NCBI GenBank assembly: GCA_033127725.1
Contig: AP026798.1
Location: 1,178,001-1,242,000 of the forward strand
Source of the DNA: Bombiscardovia nodaiensis
GTDB lineage: Bacteria > Actinomycetota > Actinomycetes > Actinomycetales > Bifidobacteriaceae
Direction: 5' to 3'
Length of the DNA: 64,000 nt
Part shown: positions 9,168 to 18,280 of the stretch, piece after piece
How positions within the stretch are numbered: position 1 is the stretch's first letter
Layout: every line of letters begins with the position of its first letter
The notes under the pieces: generated by a model
The model's input: the letters and a program-made list of their open reading frames with translations, nothing else
What the model was told of the DNA's origin: nothing
Database searches by the model: none
Position numbers and translations under genes: made by a program

Positions 9168-9839
9168 CTACTCGTGACTAGGGTCAGCAGGCCGTGGGGC
9201 CTGGCTCATATCTTGGCGGACCCGACCAATGCGTTGTCCAACTGTGACGATGCCCAGTACATCCAGAGCAAGCAGGAAGCAAGTGAGCCAGGCCAGCGGT
9301 AGGCCGGCTCCTGTTAGCGCCATCCCCACCAAGATAATCACTAGGCGGTCAGAGCGGGTGGCGATACCATTTTTGGCCTCAAAACCTTCCGCTTCGGCTC
9401 TAGCCCGGGCGTAAGAGGTGACGAAAGAGGTCATAATAGCGAAGAGGGCCGCTGCCATACCGACTTGCGCCCACAGGTCTGAGCCGGTTTGTCCGTCAGC
9501 TATCCAGGCCAGCTCGTGCTTACGCATATACATAATCACGGCTACTAGCACCGCCCAGTCGGCAATCCTGTCCAAGGTGGAGTCAAGAAAAGCGCCGAAC
9601 TGGGTGCCACCCCCGGTCATCGAAGCTACTGAGCCGTCAAGAGAATCGAAAGCCACCAGTATAGCCAGTACAATGGCTCCAGGCAAGAGCCAGCCGGTAA
9701 ATCCGGTGATGAACGCCACAAGTACCGTGCCAATAGCACCAATAATGGTGACACCATTGGCGGTGATACCCATGCGGACCAGAGTGCGCGCAATCGGAGC
9801 AATTGCCCGCTTCCAGGGTCCCCGTAAATGTTCAAACAT
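9168..9839 (-). CDS. CDP-alcohol phosphatidyltransferase, probable phosphatidylinositol phosphate synthase
   Basis: Integral membrane enzyme that in actinobacteria condenses CDP-diacylglycerol with inositol-1-phosphate. The family motif DXXDGXXAR...GXXXDXXXD is seen as DSLDGSVAS, then G, then AFLDSTLDR, with the four metal-binding Asp residues present. The Arg after Ala in the usual motif is Ser here. About six hydrophobic helices are visible in 223 residues. The neighbours (PatA-like and PimA-like genes) are the reason for preferring phosphatidylinositol phosphate over phosphatidylglycerophosphate as product. Confidence 0.85.
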   Translation of the reverse strand: MFEHLRGPWKRAIAPIARTLVRMGITANGVTIIGAIGTVLVAFITGFTGWLLPGAIVLAILVAFDSLDGSVASMTGGGTQFGAFLDSTLDRIADWAVLVAVIMYMRKHELAWIADGQTGSDLWAQVGMAAALFAIMTSFVTSYARARAEAEGFEAKNGIATRSDRLVIILVGMALTGAGLPLAWLTCFLLALDVLGIVTVGQRIGRVRQDMSQAPRPADPSHE

Positions 9840-9883
9840 GCTCTACCTCACTGCCGACCGACACTTGAAATGACACCTTGCCG

Positions 9884-9923
9884 GCAGAGCCGCAGCGCAG
9901 GTGAGTGCGTGCTGCGGCTCTGC
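9884..9923 (-). terminator. Hairpin after thrS
   Basis: A 13-bp perfect stem (GCAGAGCCGCAGC with its complement at 9911-9923) and a 14-base loop lie just after the thrS stop codon and before the PIP synthase gene. There is no long T run, so it may act as a partial terminator or mRNA-stabilising end. Confidence 0.6.
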
Positions 9924-9933
9924 TCCCAGCCTG

Positions 9934-11976
9934 TCAGGCTTGGACGGCGTCGGTGTTCTTGACGAAATCCTCCGCCGAATTGATCTGTGCCCGCCGGGCG
10001 ATGGCCTGGTCAATCCAGGCGATAGCATCGTCAACAGGAACGGCATTGAGCTGGCTGCCATCGCGGAAGCGGAAGGAGACCGCATTCTTGGAGGCGTCAT
10101 CTTCACCGGCAATCAAGATGAAGGGCGCCTTGGACTTAGCCGCGTTGCGGATCTTCTTGCCAAAACGGTCGTCAGAGCGGTCAATCTCGCAGCGAACGAG
10201 GTCCTCCTTCAGGCGGTCAATGACGCCCTCCAGGTGGTCGGCAAATTCGTCAGCCACCGGCACGGCCTGCACCTGAACTGGGGCCAGCCAGGCCGGGAAA
10301 GCGCCAGCGTAGTGCTCAAGCAGGATAGCGAAGAAGCGCTCAATAGAGCCGAAGAGGGCGCGGTGAATCATCACGGGCCGCTGGTGGGAGCCGTCAGCCG
10401 CGATGTATTCCAAGCCAAAGCGCTCAGGTAGGTTGAAGTCCAGCTGAATGGTGGAAACCTGCCAAGTACGGCCGATAGCGTCGCGCGCCTGCACGGAAAT
10501 CTTCGGCCCGTAGAAGGCTGCCCCGCCCGGGTCGTCCACGAGCTCCAGGCCGGACTCCTTGCCCACCTGAGCCAGGGTGGAAGTGGCTTCCTCCCACACC
10601 TCGTCTGAGCCCACAAACTTGTCTGGATCCTTGGTAGAGAGCTCCAGGTAGAAGTCGTTCAAGCCGAAGTCTTTCAGCACTTGCAGCACGAACTTGAGCA
10701 AGCTGGTCAGCTCGCCCTTCATCTGTTCGCGGGTGCAGTAAATGTGGGAGTCGTCCTGGGTCAATCCGCGCACGCGGGTCAGGCCGTGCACCTCGCCTGA
10801 CTTTTCGTAGCGGTAAACCGTGCCGAACTCGAAGAGGCGGAGGGGAAGCTCCTTGTAGGAGCGTTGCCGAGACTTAAAAATCAGGTTGTGCATGGGGCAG
10901 TTCATAGGCTTCAAGTAGTAGTCAAAGCCCTGCTTGGTAACGTTGCCCTGCTCGTCCTGCTCCTCGTCCAAGTGCATGGGCGGGTACATGCCGTCCTTGT
11001 ACCACTGCAAGTGGCCTGAAATTTCGTAGAGGTGGCCCTTGGTGATGTGCGGGGTCTGCACGAAGGAGTAGCCGTGCTTACGGTGCATTTCGCGCGAGTA
11101 GTCCTCCATGGCGTTGATGACCGCGGCACCCTTGGGGTGGAAGACTGGCAGGCCGGGGCCAATCTCGTCGGGGAAGGAGAAGAGATCCATCTCAGCGCCG
11201 AGCTTGCGGTGGTCGCGCTTGGCGGCTTCCTCCAGGCGGGACATGTAGGCTTTCAAATCGTCTTTAGAAGCCCATGCGGTGCCGTAGATGCGCTGGAGCA
11301 TGGGGTTCTTTTCGCTCCCCCGCCAGTAGGCGGCCGCTGTGCGCATGAGCTTGAAGGACTTAATAAAGCGAGTATTAGGCAGGTGGGGTCCCCGGCACAG
11401 ATCCTTCCAGACCACATTGCCATCCCTGTCCAGGTTGTCGTACATGCTCAGCTCACCGGTGGCCACCTCAGTAGCCTCGTCGCCCTCAATTTGAGCTTCC
11501 TTAAGCCCTATGAGCTCCTGCTTGTAGGGCTGGTCAGCTTCCTCAGCACGCGCTTCGTCTTCGGAGACGACCCGCCTGCGGAAGGACTGCGACGACTTGA
11601 TGATGCGCTTCATCCGCTGCTCAATCTCTTTAAGGTCGTCGGGGGTAAAGGGTTGCTCAACGTCGAAATCGTAGTAGAAACCGTCTGTAATGACCGGGCC
11701 GATGCCCAGCTTAGCGTCAGGGCGAATCTCTTGCACAGCTTGAGCCATAACGTGTGTGGCCGAGTGCCGCATGATGGCTAGACCCTCGTCGGATTCCAGG
11801 GCAATAGGTTCGACTGTATCGCCGTCTGTGAGGGGGGTGTACAAGTCCCGGGGCTGGCCGTTGATAGAGACTGCAATGATGTCTTTATCGTCTGCAAAAA
11901 GCTCAACGCCAGTGCTGTCAGCCGCCACCTCCTTTGCTTCGCCCTTAACTGTGATGGAGATTGGTGACTGATTCAT
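9934..11976 (-). CDS. thrS: Threonyl-tRNA synthetase
   Basis: Charges tRNA-Thr. In order: an N-terminal TGS domain (residues 1-70), the editing/SAD domain with [11 protein letters not shown], the class II catalytic core with the zinc-site Cys in [18 protein letters not shown] and motif 2 in [15 protein letters not shown], and a C-terminal anticodon-binding domain from about residue 570. The 680-residue length is normal. In mycobacteria a HIT-family gene lies between thrS and the PIP synthase; here only a hairpin occupies that 94-bp gap. I see no T-box leader. Confidence 0.97.
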   Translation of the reverse strand: MNQSPISITVKGEAKEVAADSTGVELFADDKDIIAVSINGQPRDLYTPLTDGDTVEPIALESDEGLAIMRHSATHVMAQAVQEIRPDAKLGIGPVITDGFYYDFDVEQPFTPDDLKEIEQRMKRIIKSSQSFRRRVVSEDEARAEEADQPYKQELIGLKEAQIEGDEATEVATGELSMYDNLDRDGNVVWKDLCRGPHLPNTRFIKSFKLMRTAAAYWRGSEKNPMLQRIYGTAWASKDDLKAYMSRLEEAAKRDHRKLGAEMDLFSFPDEIGPGLPVFHPKGAAVINAMEDYSREMHRKHGYSFVQTPHITKGHLYEISGHLQWYKDGMYPPMHLDEEQDEQGNVTKQGFDYYLKPMNCPMHNLIFKSRQRSYKELPLRLFEFGTVYRYEKSGEVHGLTRVRGLTQDDSHIYCTREQMKGELTSLLKFVLQVLKDFGLNDFYLELSTKDPDKFVGSDEVWEEATSTLAQVGKESGLELVDDPGGAAFYGPKISVQARDAIGRTWQVSTIQLDFNLPERFGLEYIAADGSHQRPVMIHRALFGSIERFFAILLEHYAGAFPAWLAPVQVQAVPVADEFADHLEGVIDRLKEDLVRCEIDRSDDRFGKKIRNAAKSKAPFILIAGEDDASKNAVSFRFRDGSQLNAVPVDDAIAWIDQAIARRAQINSAEDFVKNTDAVQA

Positions 11977-12083
11977 GGCAATGCCGTCCTCGCTATCGGG
12001 GCCCGCGTTACAAGGTGCAGGCCTTGGACTTCAAATTACGAGGGCCACATTATGCTATAAGGACGACAAGAAGCGGGGAAAAG

Positions 12084-12926
12084 CTACGCCTGCCCACCCA
12101 TTGACTTCAGGTATTCCTCAGCTTCGCGCACGAGCTCGTCACCGGCTGGCGTGTCGACCGCCTCTGGAATGAGGGACGCAGCCTTGCTGTCGCTCTCAAG
12201 CTCCAAACGATGCACATAGTCAGCTAATTCGTCGTTGCAGTGGATCAGCACCGATGCCTGAGCCTTCCAATGTTCAGCTTTCATTGGTAAATCGCCCTCC
12301 TCCAAAGGTTCGCCCAACATGCTGGAAACACGCCGGAGGAGTTGGAGGGTGGCCTGGGCGCATTCGTCTGAGCCCAAATACTGGGGGACGGACACCCAGA
12401 TGGACTCAGTCGAGAATCCGGCCTGGCAGGCCATCGCGTCCAAGACCGTTGGAACGCCTACCGGCCCAGAGTGGCCTTCCGTGTCACAGCTGGCGTCGTC
12501 ACTCGCCAGGTCATCAATGGGCAAGTCCCTGGTGTGTGGACAGTCGGCAAACATGGAACCGAGGGTGATAATGCTGTTAATCTCATAGTCTTCGGCCATG
12601 TGCAACGACTGACGGCAGTACTCGCTCCAGTGGTAGTTGGGTTCAGGACCTGTTTCCACTAAAAGGCGAGTAGCGTCGCTGATGCTCACTTCGTAGAATT
12701 TGGTTTCGGGCCAGCAAATGCTGCGCTTACCCTGCACATGACAGAGCATGGGTCTGGCCACTTGATAGTCGTAGAAGTCCTCAGAAGCAATCGACCCTAC
12801 CTCTTGGGAGGGATAGGCGTTGAGCAGGTGGCGGACCACATTCGTTGATGCACTGCAGGCATCATTCCAACCATCAAAGGCTGCTAGCAAATAGGCGTAG
12901 CTGCCGGGCTTAGCTTCTTCTCTCAT
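12084..12926 (-). CDS. PAC2 family protein
   Basis: A 280-residue soluble protein of the PAC2 family (proteasome assembly chaperone-like), common in actinobacteria. The N-terminal pattern YLLAAFDGWNDACSASTNVV and the later GSMFADCPHTR and GVPTVLDAMACQAGFS match what I know of the family. The exact job in bacteria is unknown. It lies upstream of thrS on the same strand with a gap of about 107 bp. Confidence 0.85.
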   Translation of the reverse strand: MREEAKPGSYAYLLAAFDGWNDACSASTNVVRHLLNAYPSQEVGSIASEDFYDYQVARPMLCHVQGKRSICWPETKFYEVSISDATRLLVETGPEPNYHWSEYCRQSLHMAEDYEINSIITLGSMFADCPHTRDLPIDDLASDDASCDTEGHSGPVGVPTVLDAMACQAGFSTESIWVSVPQYLGSDECAQATLQLLRRVSSMLGEPLEEGDLPMKAEHWKAQASVLIHCNDELADYVHRLELESDSKAASLIPEAVDTPAGDELVREAEEYLKSMGGQA

Positions 12927-13068
12927 ACCCTCTACACTAGCCTGACCTGGGGCCTGAGGCGGCTAGTAAGCCATCAGCGAGACAGGCCGCTGCTGGTCCT
13001 TACAACTGCTGATAGTGCGAAAGAATCATTCAAGAAAGACAATTTCAAATGGAACGTATGAGCCGAGT

Positions 13069-13140
13069 GGGTGATGCAGGAATCGAACCTGCGACCCCTT
13101 CCGTGTGAAGGAAGTGCGCTAGCCGCTGCGCCAATCACCC
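13069..13140 (-). tRNA. tRNA-Val (anticodon CAC)
   Basis: Read on the minus strand, a 7-bp acceptor stem (GGGTGAT with ATCACCC), discriminator A, and a CTTCC/GGAAG anticodon stem enclosing the loop TTCACAC give anticodon CAC. The T arm contains GGTTCGATTCC. No CCA is encoded. Last gene of a four-tRNA cluster. Confidence 0.95.
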
Positions 13141-13200
13141 AAGTCTCAGACCGACCGCCGTGGTCAGATACTACAAAGGTAATGCCTACCGCATTACTCG

Positions 13201-13272
13201 TGGGCGATACAAGATTCGAACTTGTGACCCCTTCCGTGTCAGGGAAGTGCGCTACCTCTGCGCCAACCGCCC
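13201..13272 (-). tRNA. tRNA-Val (anticodon GAC)
   Basis: Acceptor GGGCGGT pairs with ATCGCCC (one G-U), discriminator A. The anticodon stem CTTCC/GGAAG encloses loop CTGACAC, giving anticodon GAC. It is very similar to the neighbouring tRNA-Val(CAC), including an identical anticodon stem, which suggests an old tandem duplication. No encoded CCA. Confidence 0.95.
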
Positions 13273-13310
13273 GGGTCTTCCAGTGCAGCGAACTACAGCC
13301 AACACAAGAG

Positions 13311-13381
13311 AGGTGGGTACGAGAGTCGAACTCGTCTATACGGCTTTGCAGGCCGCTGCCTAACCGCTTGGCTAACCCACC
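13311..13381 (-). tRNA. tRNA-Cys (anticodon GCA)
   Basis: Acceptor GGTGGGT pairs with ACCCACC. The discriminator is U, as expected for cysteine tRNAs. The anticodon loop CTGCAAA gives GCA. No encoded CCA. Confidence 0.95.
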
Positions 13382-13411
13382 GTAAGAGGTTGTGGACTAC
13401 TCGAAGCCTCG

Positions 13412-13484
13412 AGCGGGCAACGGGACTCGGACCCGCGGTCTCGACCTTGGCAAGGTCGCGCTTTACCAACTAAGCTATGCCCGC
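13412..13484 (-). tRNA. tRNA-Gly (anticodon GCC)
   Basis: Acceptor GCGGGCA pairs with TGCCCGC, discriminator U. The anticodon loop TTGCCAA, flanked by CGACC/GGTCG, gives GCC. It is the first tRNA transcribed, with a good promoter about 45 bp upstream. Confidence 0.95.
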
Positions 13485-13529
13485 ATCTCAAAGCAACCCA
13501 TCAAGTGGACCACCTGAGCACGAGGCACT

Positions 13530-13558
13530 ACTATATAGGTTCGCAGCCCGAAATGCAA
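13530..13558 (-). promoter_or_regulatory. Promoter of the tRNA Gly-Cys-Val-Val operon
   Basis: On the minus strand a -35-like TTGCAT (13553-13558) and a -10-like TATAGT (13530-13535) are separated by exactly 17 bases and point into tRNA-Gly, whose first base is about 45 bases downstream. This is the clearest sigma-70-type promoter I see in the window. Confidence 0.7.
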
Positions 13559-13625
13559 AAGGGCGTGTCGTTGGCGAGTCGTTGGTAGCCTTTTCCCAGC
13601 CTGCAAAGCCTTGCATCTACAGCTT

Positions 13626-14925
13626 TCAAGCCTTCTCCTGACTACTGTGAAGCAACTCGGTCTGGGCTCGCCGAGGCATAGTGGCGAGAGCGTACAGACC
13701 GCCTATGAGGATGAAAGCGGCTGAGAGGACAGCCGACCATTGGGCACCAACATGCTCGGTCAGCAGACCGACCAGCCCCCCGCCAATCAGGTATCCTCCC
13801 GTAGCGATGGCTCCTACAACCGAAATCGTGCGGGCCCGCAGGCGGTCAGGCGAAAACTCCTGCTCCAGGAGCTCGTCGATGACATTGGCAATGCCGTAGC
13901 TGGCGTTGAAAGCGAAGAAGAGGGCGAAAGCCGCTGGCAGTGCGCCGCTGCCAGCGAAGAGGGCGAAGATCGCACCTGAAGCCGTGACAGCGATGGCGTA
14001 GCTCTTGACGGCGGAGGGAATGGACCTGGAGAGCGGGGCCGCCAGGAGGGCGCCCAGCAAGCTGCCGACCGAACCCACTGCGGTCAAATACGAGTATGTC
14101 GCATCCGAGCCGACGAGCACGTTTTTAGTAAAGACCACCAGCAGCGGCTCTTGCAGGCCCAGGCCGGTCCACAGGAGGGTGGAGCAGATGGTCAAGTCAC
14201 GCAGGAGGGGCTTGCCGACCACCAAGCGCAGGGTTTGAACGAGCCCTGAGCTCGCCTTCCAGCCCGAAAATCCCGCTCGACCCCCCTTTGGCTTCTGCTC
14301 CCTAGCAACTGCCGGCACCCGCCAAGCTCGGACCAAGTCGAAGGCAGCGGCCAGCAGACTCACACCCGCGGCCAGTGCAAAGGCCAGTCCTCCTGCCAAT
14401 CCGCTCATCAGTCCCGCAAAAGCGCCCGAGAGAATGCCGGCTACGGTGGTGGCAATCATCATCAGAGCGTTGATAGCTGAGCGCTGGGGGCCTTGAGTCA
14501 GCTGGGCAGCGAGGGCGTAGCGGGCAGGCTTAATGATCGCGCGAATAGAGGTAATCAGGAAGGCCAAGAGGAGCATGACCGGAAGGTTCGGACTGAGCAG
14601 GAATACTAAGCACAGTCCCGCCTGAATCAGGTCGCAGCAGGTGACCAGCAGGCGGCGGTTGAAACGGTCAGCCAGGCCAGACCCCAAGGGTGCCACCAGG
14701 AAATTGGGCAAGTAGGTAATGACGAACAGGAGGCTGACAGCCGCGGGAGAAGAGCCGGTCGCATTGTAGACGTGAATAGTCAGGAGGAGGTTCACCGCTC
14801 CCCCGGCCAGGCTGTTCAAAAAAAGTCCCGAGAATGAGGCTGCACAGGGCCCAATCTTTGAGCAAGGCGAGATACTCTGCACCGCTCTTGCGCGCAGCAT
14901 CGAGCGCCTTACCCCATAGTTTCAT
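13626..14925 (-). pseudogene. MFS transporter (12-helix type), frameshifted near the N-terminus
   Basis: Major facilitator membrane transporter; substrate unknown (drug or sugar efflux type). The true N-terminus is MKLWGKALDAARKSGAEY from the ATG at 14925, which reads into the first helix (LCSLILGTF) and then breaks. The remainder (LNSLAGGAVNLLLTIHVYNA onward, including LGSGLADRFNRR, an MFS loop motif) is in another frame from about 14818 to 13626. The break is at seven A (plus strand 14818-14824); with six, the two parts join as LGTFLNSLAGG and give 432 residues. It is divergent from the next MFS gene. It may be intact in reality. Confidence 0.8.
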
Positions 14926-15132
14926 GTGGACATTATGCCACACCTGTACGAACGTTGAGCACAATAGTGCCAGATATTGGAAGAGCCGAGCCCAAGAGTT
15001 GCTGGTGCACTGGGGCAGGGAGAATAAAACGCAGGCAAAATCCGGGGATAGGAGGATAATTATGGTGGTTTTACTTGCGTCTGCATCCAGGCGCACGGCA
15101 GAAGGCATGTAGAGAAAGGGCTGCGGCGGGCA

Positions 15133-16638
15133 GTGAGTACAGGGCAGAAGAGTCAAACAACAGTGGGGCCAGTGACGGCGGCAGTCTTTATGGCTACCTT
15201 TATGACAGCCGTGGAAGGTACGATCGTCTCAACGGCCATGCCCACGATCGTCTCCGATTTGCGCGGCTTGAGCCTGATGAATTGGGTGTTCTCCATCTAC
15301 ATGCTCATGTGCGCGGTCACTACCCCTATTTACGGCAAGCTCTCCGACCGCTTCGGCCGTAAGCCCCTGATTAACATTGGACTGGCCGTCTTTGTGGTGG
15401 GTTCCCTCCTGTGCGGACTCTCGCGCTCCATGGTCCATTTGATTCTGGCTCGCGTGATTCAAGGACTCGGAGCTGGTGCCATTCAGCCGCTGACCTTCAC
15501 TATTTTGGCCGACATCTACCCGATTGAAAAGCGGGCGAAGATGATTGGTTTCAACTCCTCAGCCTGGGGTGTTGCCTCCATCGTGGCACCGCTCATTGGC
15601 GGTTTCCTGGTCCAGCAGCTCTCCTGGCACTGGGTTTTTGCGGTCAACGTGCCGATTGGTTTGATAGCTATTGTGCTGATTCAAGTCTTCCTGAAAGAAG
15701 ACGTTCGGCCGCACGAGAGCCCGATTGATTACTGGGGCATTGTCCTGCTGACTATCTGCCTGGTCACGCTGATGCTGGGCCTGCAAAACCTGAACGGCGC
15801 GGACAACGTTTGGTTGAGTGTCGTTCCCTTGATCGTCGCCCTTGCCGCGGCGGTGGCTTTGGTCGTGGTCGAACGCCGCCAGGCCGACCCTATCCTGCCC
15901 CTGAAACTCTTCAGTAATCGGACGTTCGTGGTGGAGAATCTTGCCATTCTGCTGATTTCTGGCTTCCTTATGGGCTTCGAGACCTATCTGCCGATTCGTA
16001 TGCAGTCCGTGCTCGGCTTCAATCCCACTATGGGCGGCTTTGCCCTCACCCCGAGCTCCATCGTCTGGTTGATCGGTTCCTTTATGGCTGGCAAACTCCT
16101 GAGCAAGTACCCTCCCCATAAGATGATGAGCCTATCCTTAGTCTTCCTGCTGGTGGGTTGCGGTATTACTATCTTCGTGCCCATCCATACCTCATACCTT
16201 GCTTTCTTAGGTATTTCAGCGATTTTTGGCTACGGATTCGGCCTCTCAATTACCGTGGGCACCATGACCTCTCAGTCGGTCGTCTCCTCCGATGAAGTGG
16301 GAACCGCCACTTCCTTCAACACTCTGGCCCGCAGCCTAGGACAGACGCTCATGATTTCTGTCTTCGGCATCGTCATGAATGTGGTCATGGCTCAAGGCGT
16401 GGCTCGCACACCTGGCCTGACCTTGGACATGATGGACAAGATGATTAACCCTGAAACCGCAGGCCAGCTACCGGCTCAGTTCCTGGAGCCCGCGCGCGTC
16501 ATTGTCTACGACGGCCTGAGGTGGATCTTCATAGTAGGTTTCATTATCTTGCTGCTGGCCCTCATCATTAACCTCTTCGACCACAAGTCCACCAAGCTCC
16601 TGACCCAGGCGCAGCCCCAAGAAATAGCTACAAAGTAG
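15133..16638 (+). CDS. DHA2-type MFS drug efflux transporter
   Basis: A 501-residue proton-driven exporter with about 14 membrane helices, the size of the DHA2 (EmrB/QacA) family. The loop 2-3 signature GKLSDRFGRKPL is present, and helix 1 carries a charged residue in FMTAVEGTIVSTAMP, as seen in multidrug members. The start is GTG at 15133; AGAAAGGG lies rather far upstream, so the start is the less certain part. It is divergent from the frameshifted MFS gene; no regulator gene is adjacent. Confidence 0.9.
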   Translation: MSTGQKSQTTVGPVTAAVFMATFMTAVEGTIVSTAMPTIVSDLRGLSLMNWVFSIYMLMCAVTTPIYGKLSDRFGRKPLINIGLAVFVVGSLLCGLSRSMVHLILARVIQGLGAGAIQPLTFTILADIYPIEKRAKMIGFNSSAWGVASIVAPLIGGFLVQQLSWHWVFAVNVPIGLIAIVLIQVFLKEDVRPHESPIDYWGIVLLTICLVTLMLGLQNLNGADNVWLSVVPLIVALAAAVALVVVERRQADPILPLKLFSNRTFVVENLAILLISGFLMGFETYLPIRMQSVLGFNPTMGGFALTPSSIVWLIGSFMAGKLLSKYPPHKMMSLSLVFLLVGCGITIFVPIHTSYLAFLGISAIFGYGFGLSITVGTMTSQSVVSSDEVGTATSFNTLARSLGQTLMISVFGIVMNVVMAQGVARTPGLTLDMMDKMINPETAGQLPAQFLEPARVIVYDGLRWIFIVGFIILLLALIINLFDHKSTKLLTQAQPQEIATK

Positions 16639-16715
16639 CCGGAGTAACCGGGTTGGTTGCGGCCTTCCGACAGTAGAATGCGTCTGTTGGTAGGCCATAA
16701 GGGCTTGATCGATAC

Positions 16716-16925
16716 TTAATTCTGGTGTTCTGCCCGCTCCTGCGCATACGCATCTAGAGCCTGCGTAAAGGATAGGCCGGGATGGAGCTGTCTCCAGGCC
16801 TTCAAAGCCTTGGGGTCGATATTGCTGTAATCACCAGCCAGCTGACGCTTGCTCTTGTGGCGGTAGGCGTAGACGCTATAGGCCACGGCACAAAGGGCGA
16901 GTAGGACCATAGCCGAAGCACTCAC
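16716..16925 (-). CDS. Small membrane protein, second half of a split pair
   Basis: A 69-residue product with one membrane helix (AMVLLALCAVAYSVYAY), a basic stretch YRHKSKRQ and a polar C-terminal half (NIDPKALKAWRQLHPGLSF). It begins with GTG ten bases after the stop of the upstream mini-gene and is in the same reading frame as it, so the two could be one two-helix protein interrupted by a TAG codon. No family recognised. Confidence 0.5.
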   Translation of the reverse strand: MSASAMVLLALCAVAYSVYAYRHKSKRQLAGDYSNIDPKALKAWRQLHPGLSFTQALDAYAQERAEHQN

Positions 16926-16934
16926 CGGCCCCCA

Positions 16935-17021
16935 CTACCCCCAGAGCGAGATTCCTGCGAACACGAGCGCGAGCACAACATAGGCAGATGTGGACAGTAT
17001 GAATTTGGTCTTCTCTGACAT
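16935..17021 (-). CDS. 28-residue membrane mini-protein, first half of a split pair
   Basis: MSEKTKF followed by a hydrophobic helix LSTSAYVVLALVFAGISLW, then TAG. A strong ribosome site (GGGGAGG) sits five bases before the ATG at 17021, so translation from here is likely. Reading past the TAG at 16935-16937 continues in frame into the next small gene. Function unknown. Confidence 0.5.
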   Translation of the reverse strand: MSEKTKFILSTSAYVVLALVFAGISLWG

Positions 17022-17323
17022 CTGGCCTCCCCCCTCATCGGATGAAGTAAGTAGGGTCAGTGTAGTCGGATTGGTGCTGACAAGCAAGTATGGTTGGCTG
17101 GCAACGACACTTTTTACACGATGTACGGGCACTTCGGCCTTCCTGGCCTAGCATCGCCTCGGAATCTTTCGATTCAGCGGTGCAGCGGAGCTTTGCCTAT
17201 GCCTATCTCCTTCCCTATGGCCCAGTCGGCCTCATTCAAGCATGGTCAAGGGAGCATTGACGCCCGAGATCCAGCATATACAAAGCGTATACAACTATTA
17301 CTCTATGCAGCAAGGAATACATC

Positions 17324-18199
17324 ATGGCAATGGAAGAACATCCACAAGCGCCGAGTTCGCAGGCAGACATTGACGACAACAGGGCCAACTGGGACGACCG
17401 AGCCCAAGTTCACGCCCAGGGAGGCTACGGCGACGTCCAAGCCTTAGCCAGGAACCACTCGTATGTCTCAGGCGTTGTCCGCCGAGATTTTGAAGTCCTC
17501 AAACCCCACTTGGATGAGCACGGCGTGGAAGGCAAGTCCCTCCTTCACTTGCAGTGCCATATCGGGCTGGACACCCTAAGCTGGTATCACCTGGGAGCCA
17601 GGAATGTCTGCGGTTTGGACTTCTCCCCCAAGTCCCTCGAATACGCCCGGGCCCTCGCCCAGGAAGCGCAGGCTCCCATCAAGTTCGTTGAAGCCGATGC
17701 CCGCTTCGCTGACCAAGCCCTGCCCGGTGAACACTTTGATCTCGTCGTCACCTCGGTGGGAACCATTACCTGGCTGCCCAGCTTGGACGAGTGGGCGCAC
17801 TCTATTGCCCACTTGCTGGAGCCCGGCGGTCTCTTTATGATCCGAGACAGCCATCCCCTCCTCTTCGCCGTCGATCCCGACAGCTTTGCCTTGACCGGCG
17901 ATTACTTCTCGGGCGCTGAGGACACCTATGAGTCGGACCAGTCCTATACTCCCGGCTCTGCTGGCAAGGTCAAGCACACCACCAACCACAATTGGTCTCA
18001 CGACTTTGCCGAGATAACCCGAGTGCTCATTGGGGCAGGGCTGACGCTCGAAGCCCTCGGCGAGTATGAGGTCAATGACTGGCAGCCCTTCCCCCAGATG
18101 GTCTACGATACCAAGGATGAGGGCTGGCGGATGCCGGCGGGGGCTCCGCAGATTCCGCAGACCTTCTCCATCGTCGCTCGCAAGCCCGTGCAGGCCTGA
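17324..18199 (+). CDS. SAM-dependent class I methyltransferase
   Basis: A 291-residue cytosolic methyltransferase. The nucleotide-binding motif I is LLHLQCHIGLDTLSWYHLGA, motif II follows as VCGLDFSPKSLEYAR, and the post-motif FDLVVTSVGTITWLPSLDEW is typical of the family that includes ubiquinone/menaquinone-type enzymes. The substrate is unknown. AAGGA lies seven bases before the ATG, and a small inverted repeat TATAC-AAAGC-GTATA lies about 30 bases upstream. The gene stands alone and ends at a bidirectional hairpin shared with uppP. Confidence 0.88.
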   Translation: MAMEEHPQAPSSQADIDDNRANWDDRAQVHAQGGYGDVQALARNHSYVSGVVRRDFEVLKPHLDEHGVEGKSLLHLQCHIGLDTLSWYHLGARNVCGLDFSPKSLEYARALAQEAQAPIKFVEADARFADQALPGEHFDLVVTSVGTITWLPSLDEWAHSIAHLLEPGGLFMIRDSHPLLFAVDPDSFALTGDYFSGAEDTYESDQSYTPGSAGKVKHTTNHNWSHDFAEITRVLIGAGLTLEALGEYEVNDWQPFPQMVYDTKDEGWRMPAGAPQIPQTFSIVARKPVQA

Positions 18200-18215
18200 C
18201 TCAGGCTTGACATCC

Positions 18216-18259
18216 AAGCGCCCCTAGTCACCGGCTGGTTACCGGGGCTAGGGGCGCTT
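18216..18259. terminator. Bidirectional terminator hairpin between methyltransferase gene and uppP
   Basis: A 12-bp perfect stem (AAGCGCCCCTAG and its complement at 18248-18259) with a 20-base loop lies between two convergent genes. No strong T run on either side. Confidence 0.7.
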
Positions 18260-18280
18260 GTCTACTTAAGTTGCTGCCAG

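Noticed and set aside
13071..13385. Open frames on the plus strand across the tRNA cluster
   Set aside because: They read straight through well-formed tRNA genes on the minus strand, and the repeated CDPFRVR-like peptides come from tRNA sequence.
13626..16638. The two divergent MFS genes as a recent resistance island
   Set aside because: No insertion sequence, integrase, regulator or clear composition change; a tRNA cluster nearby is not enough to call an island.
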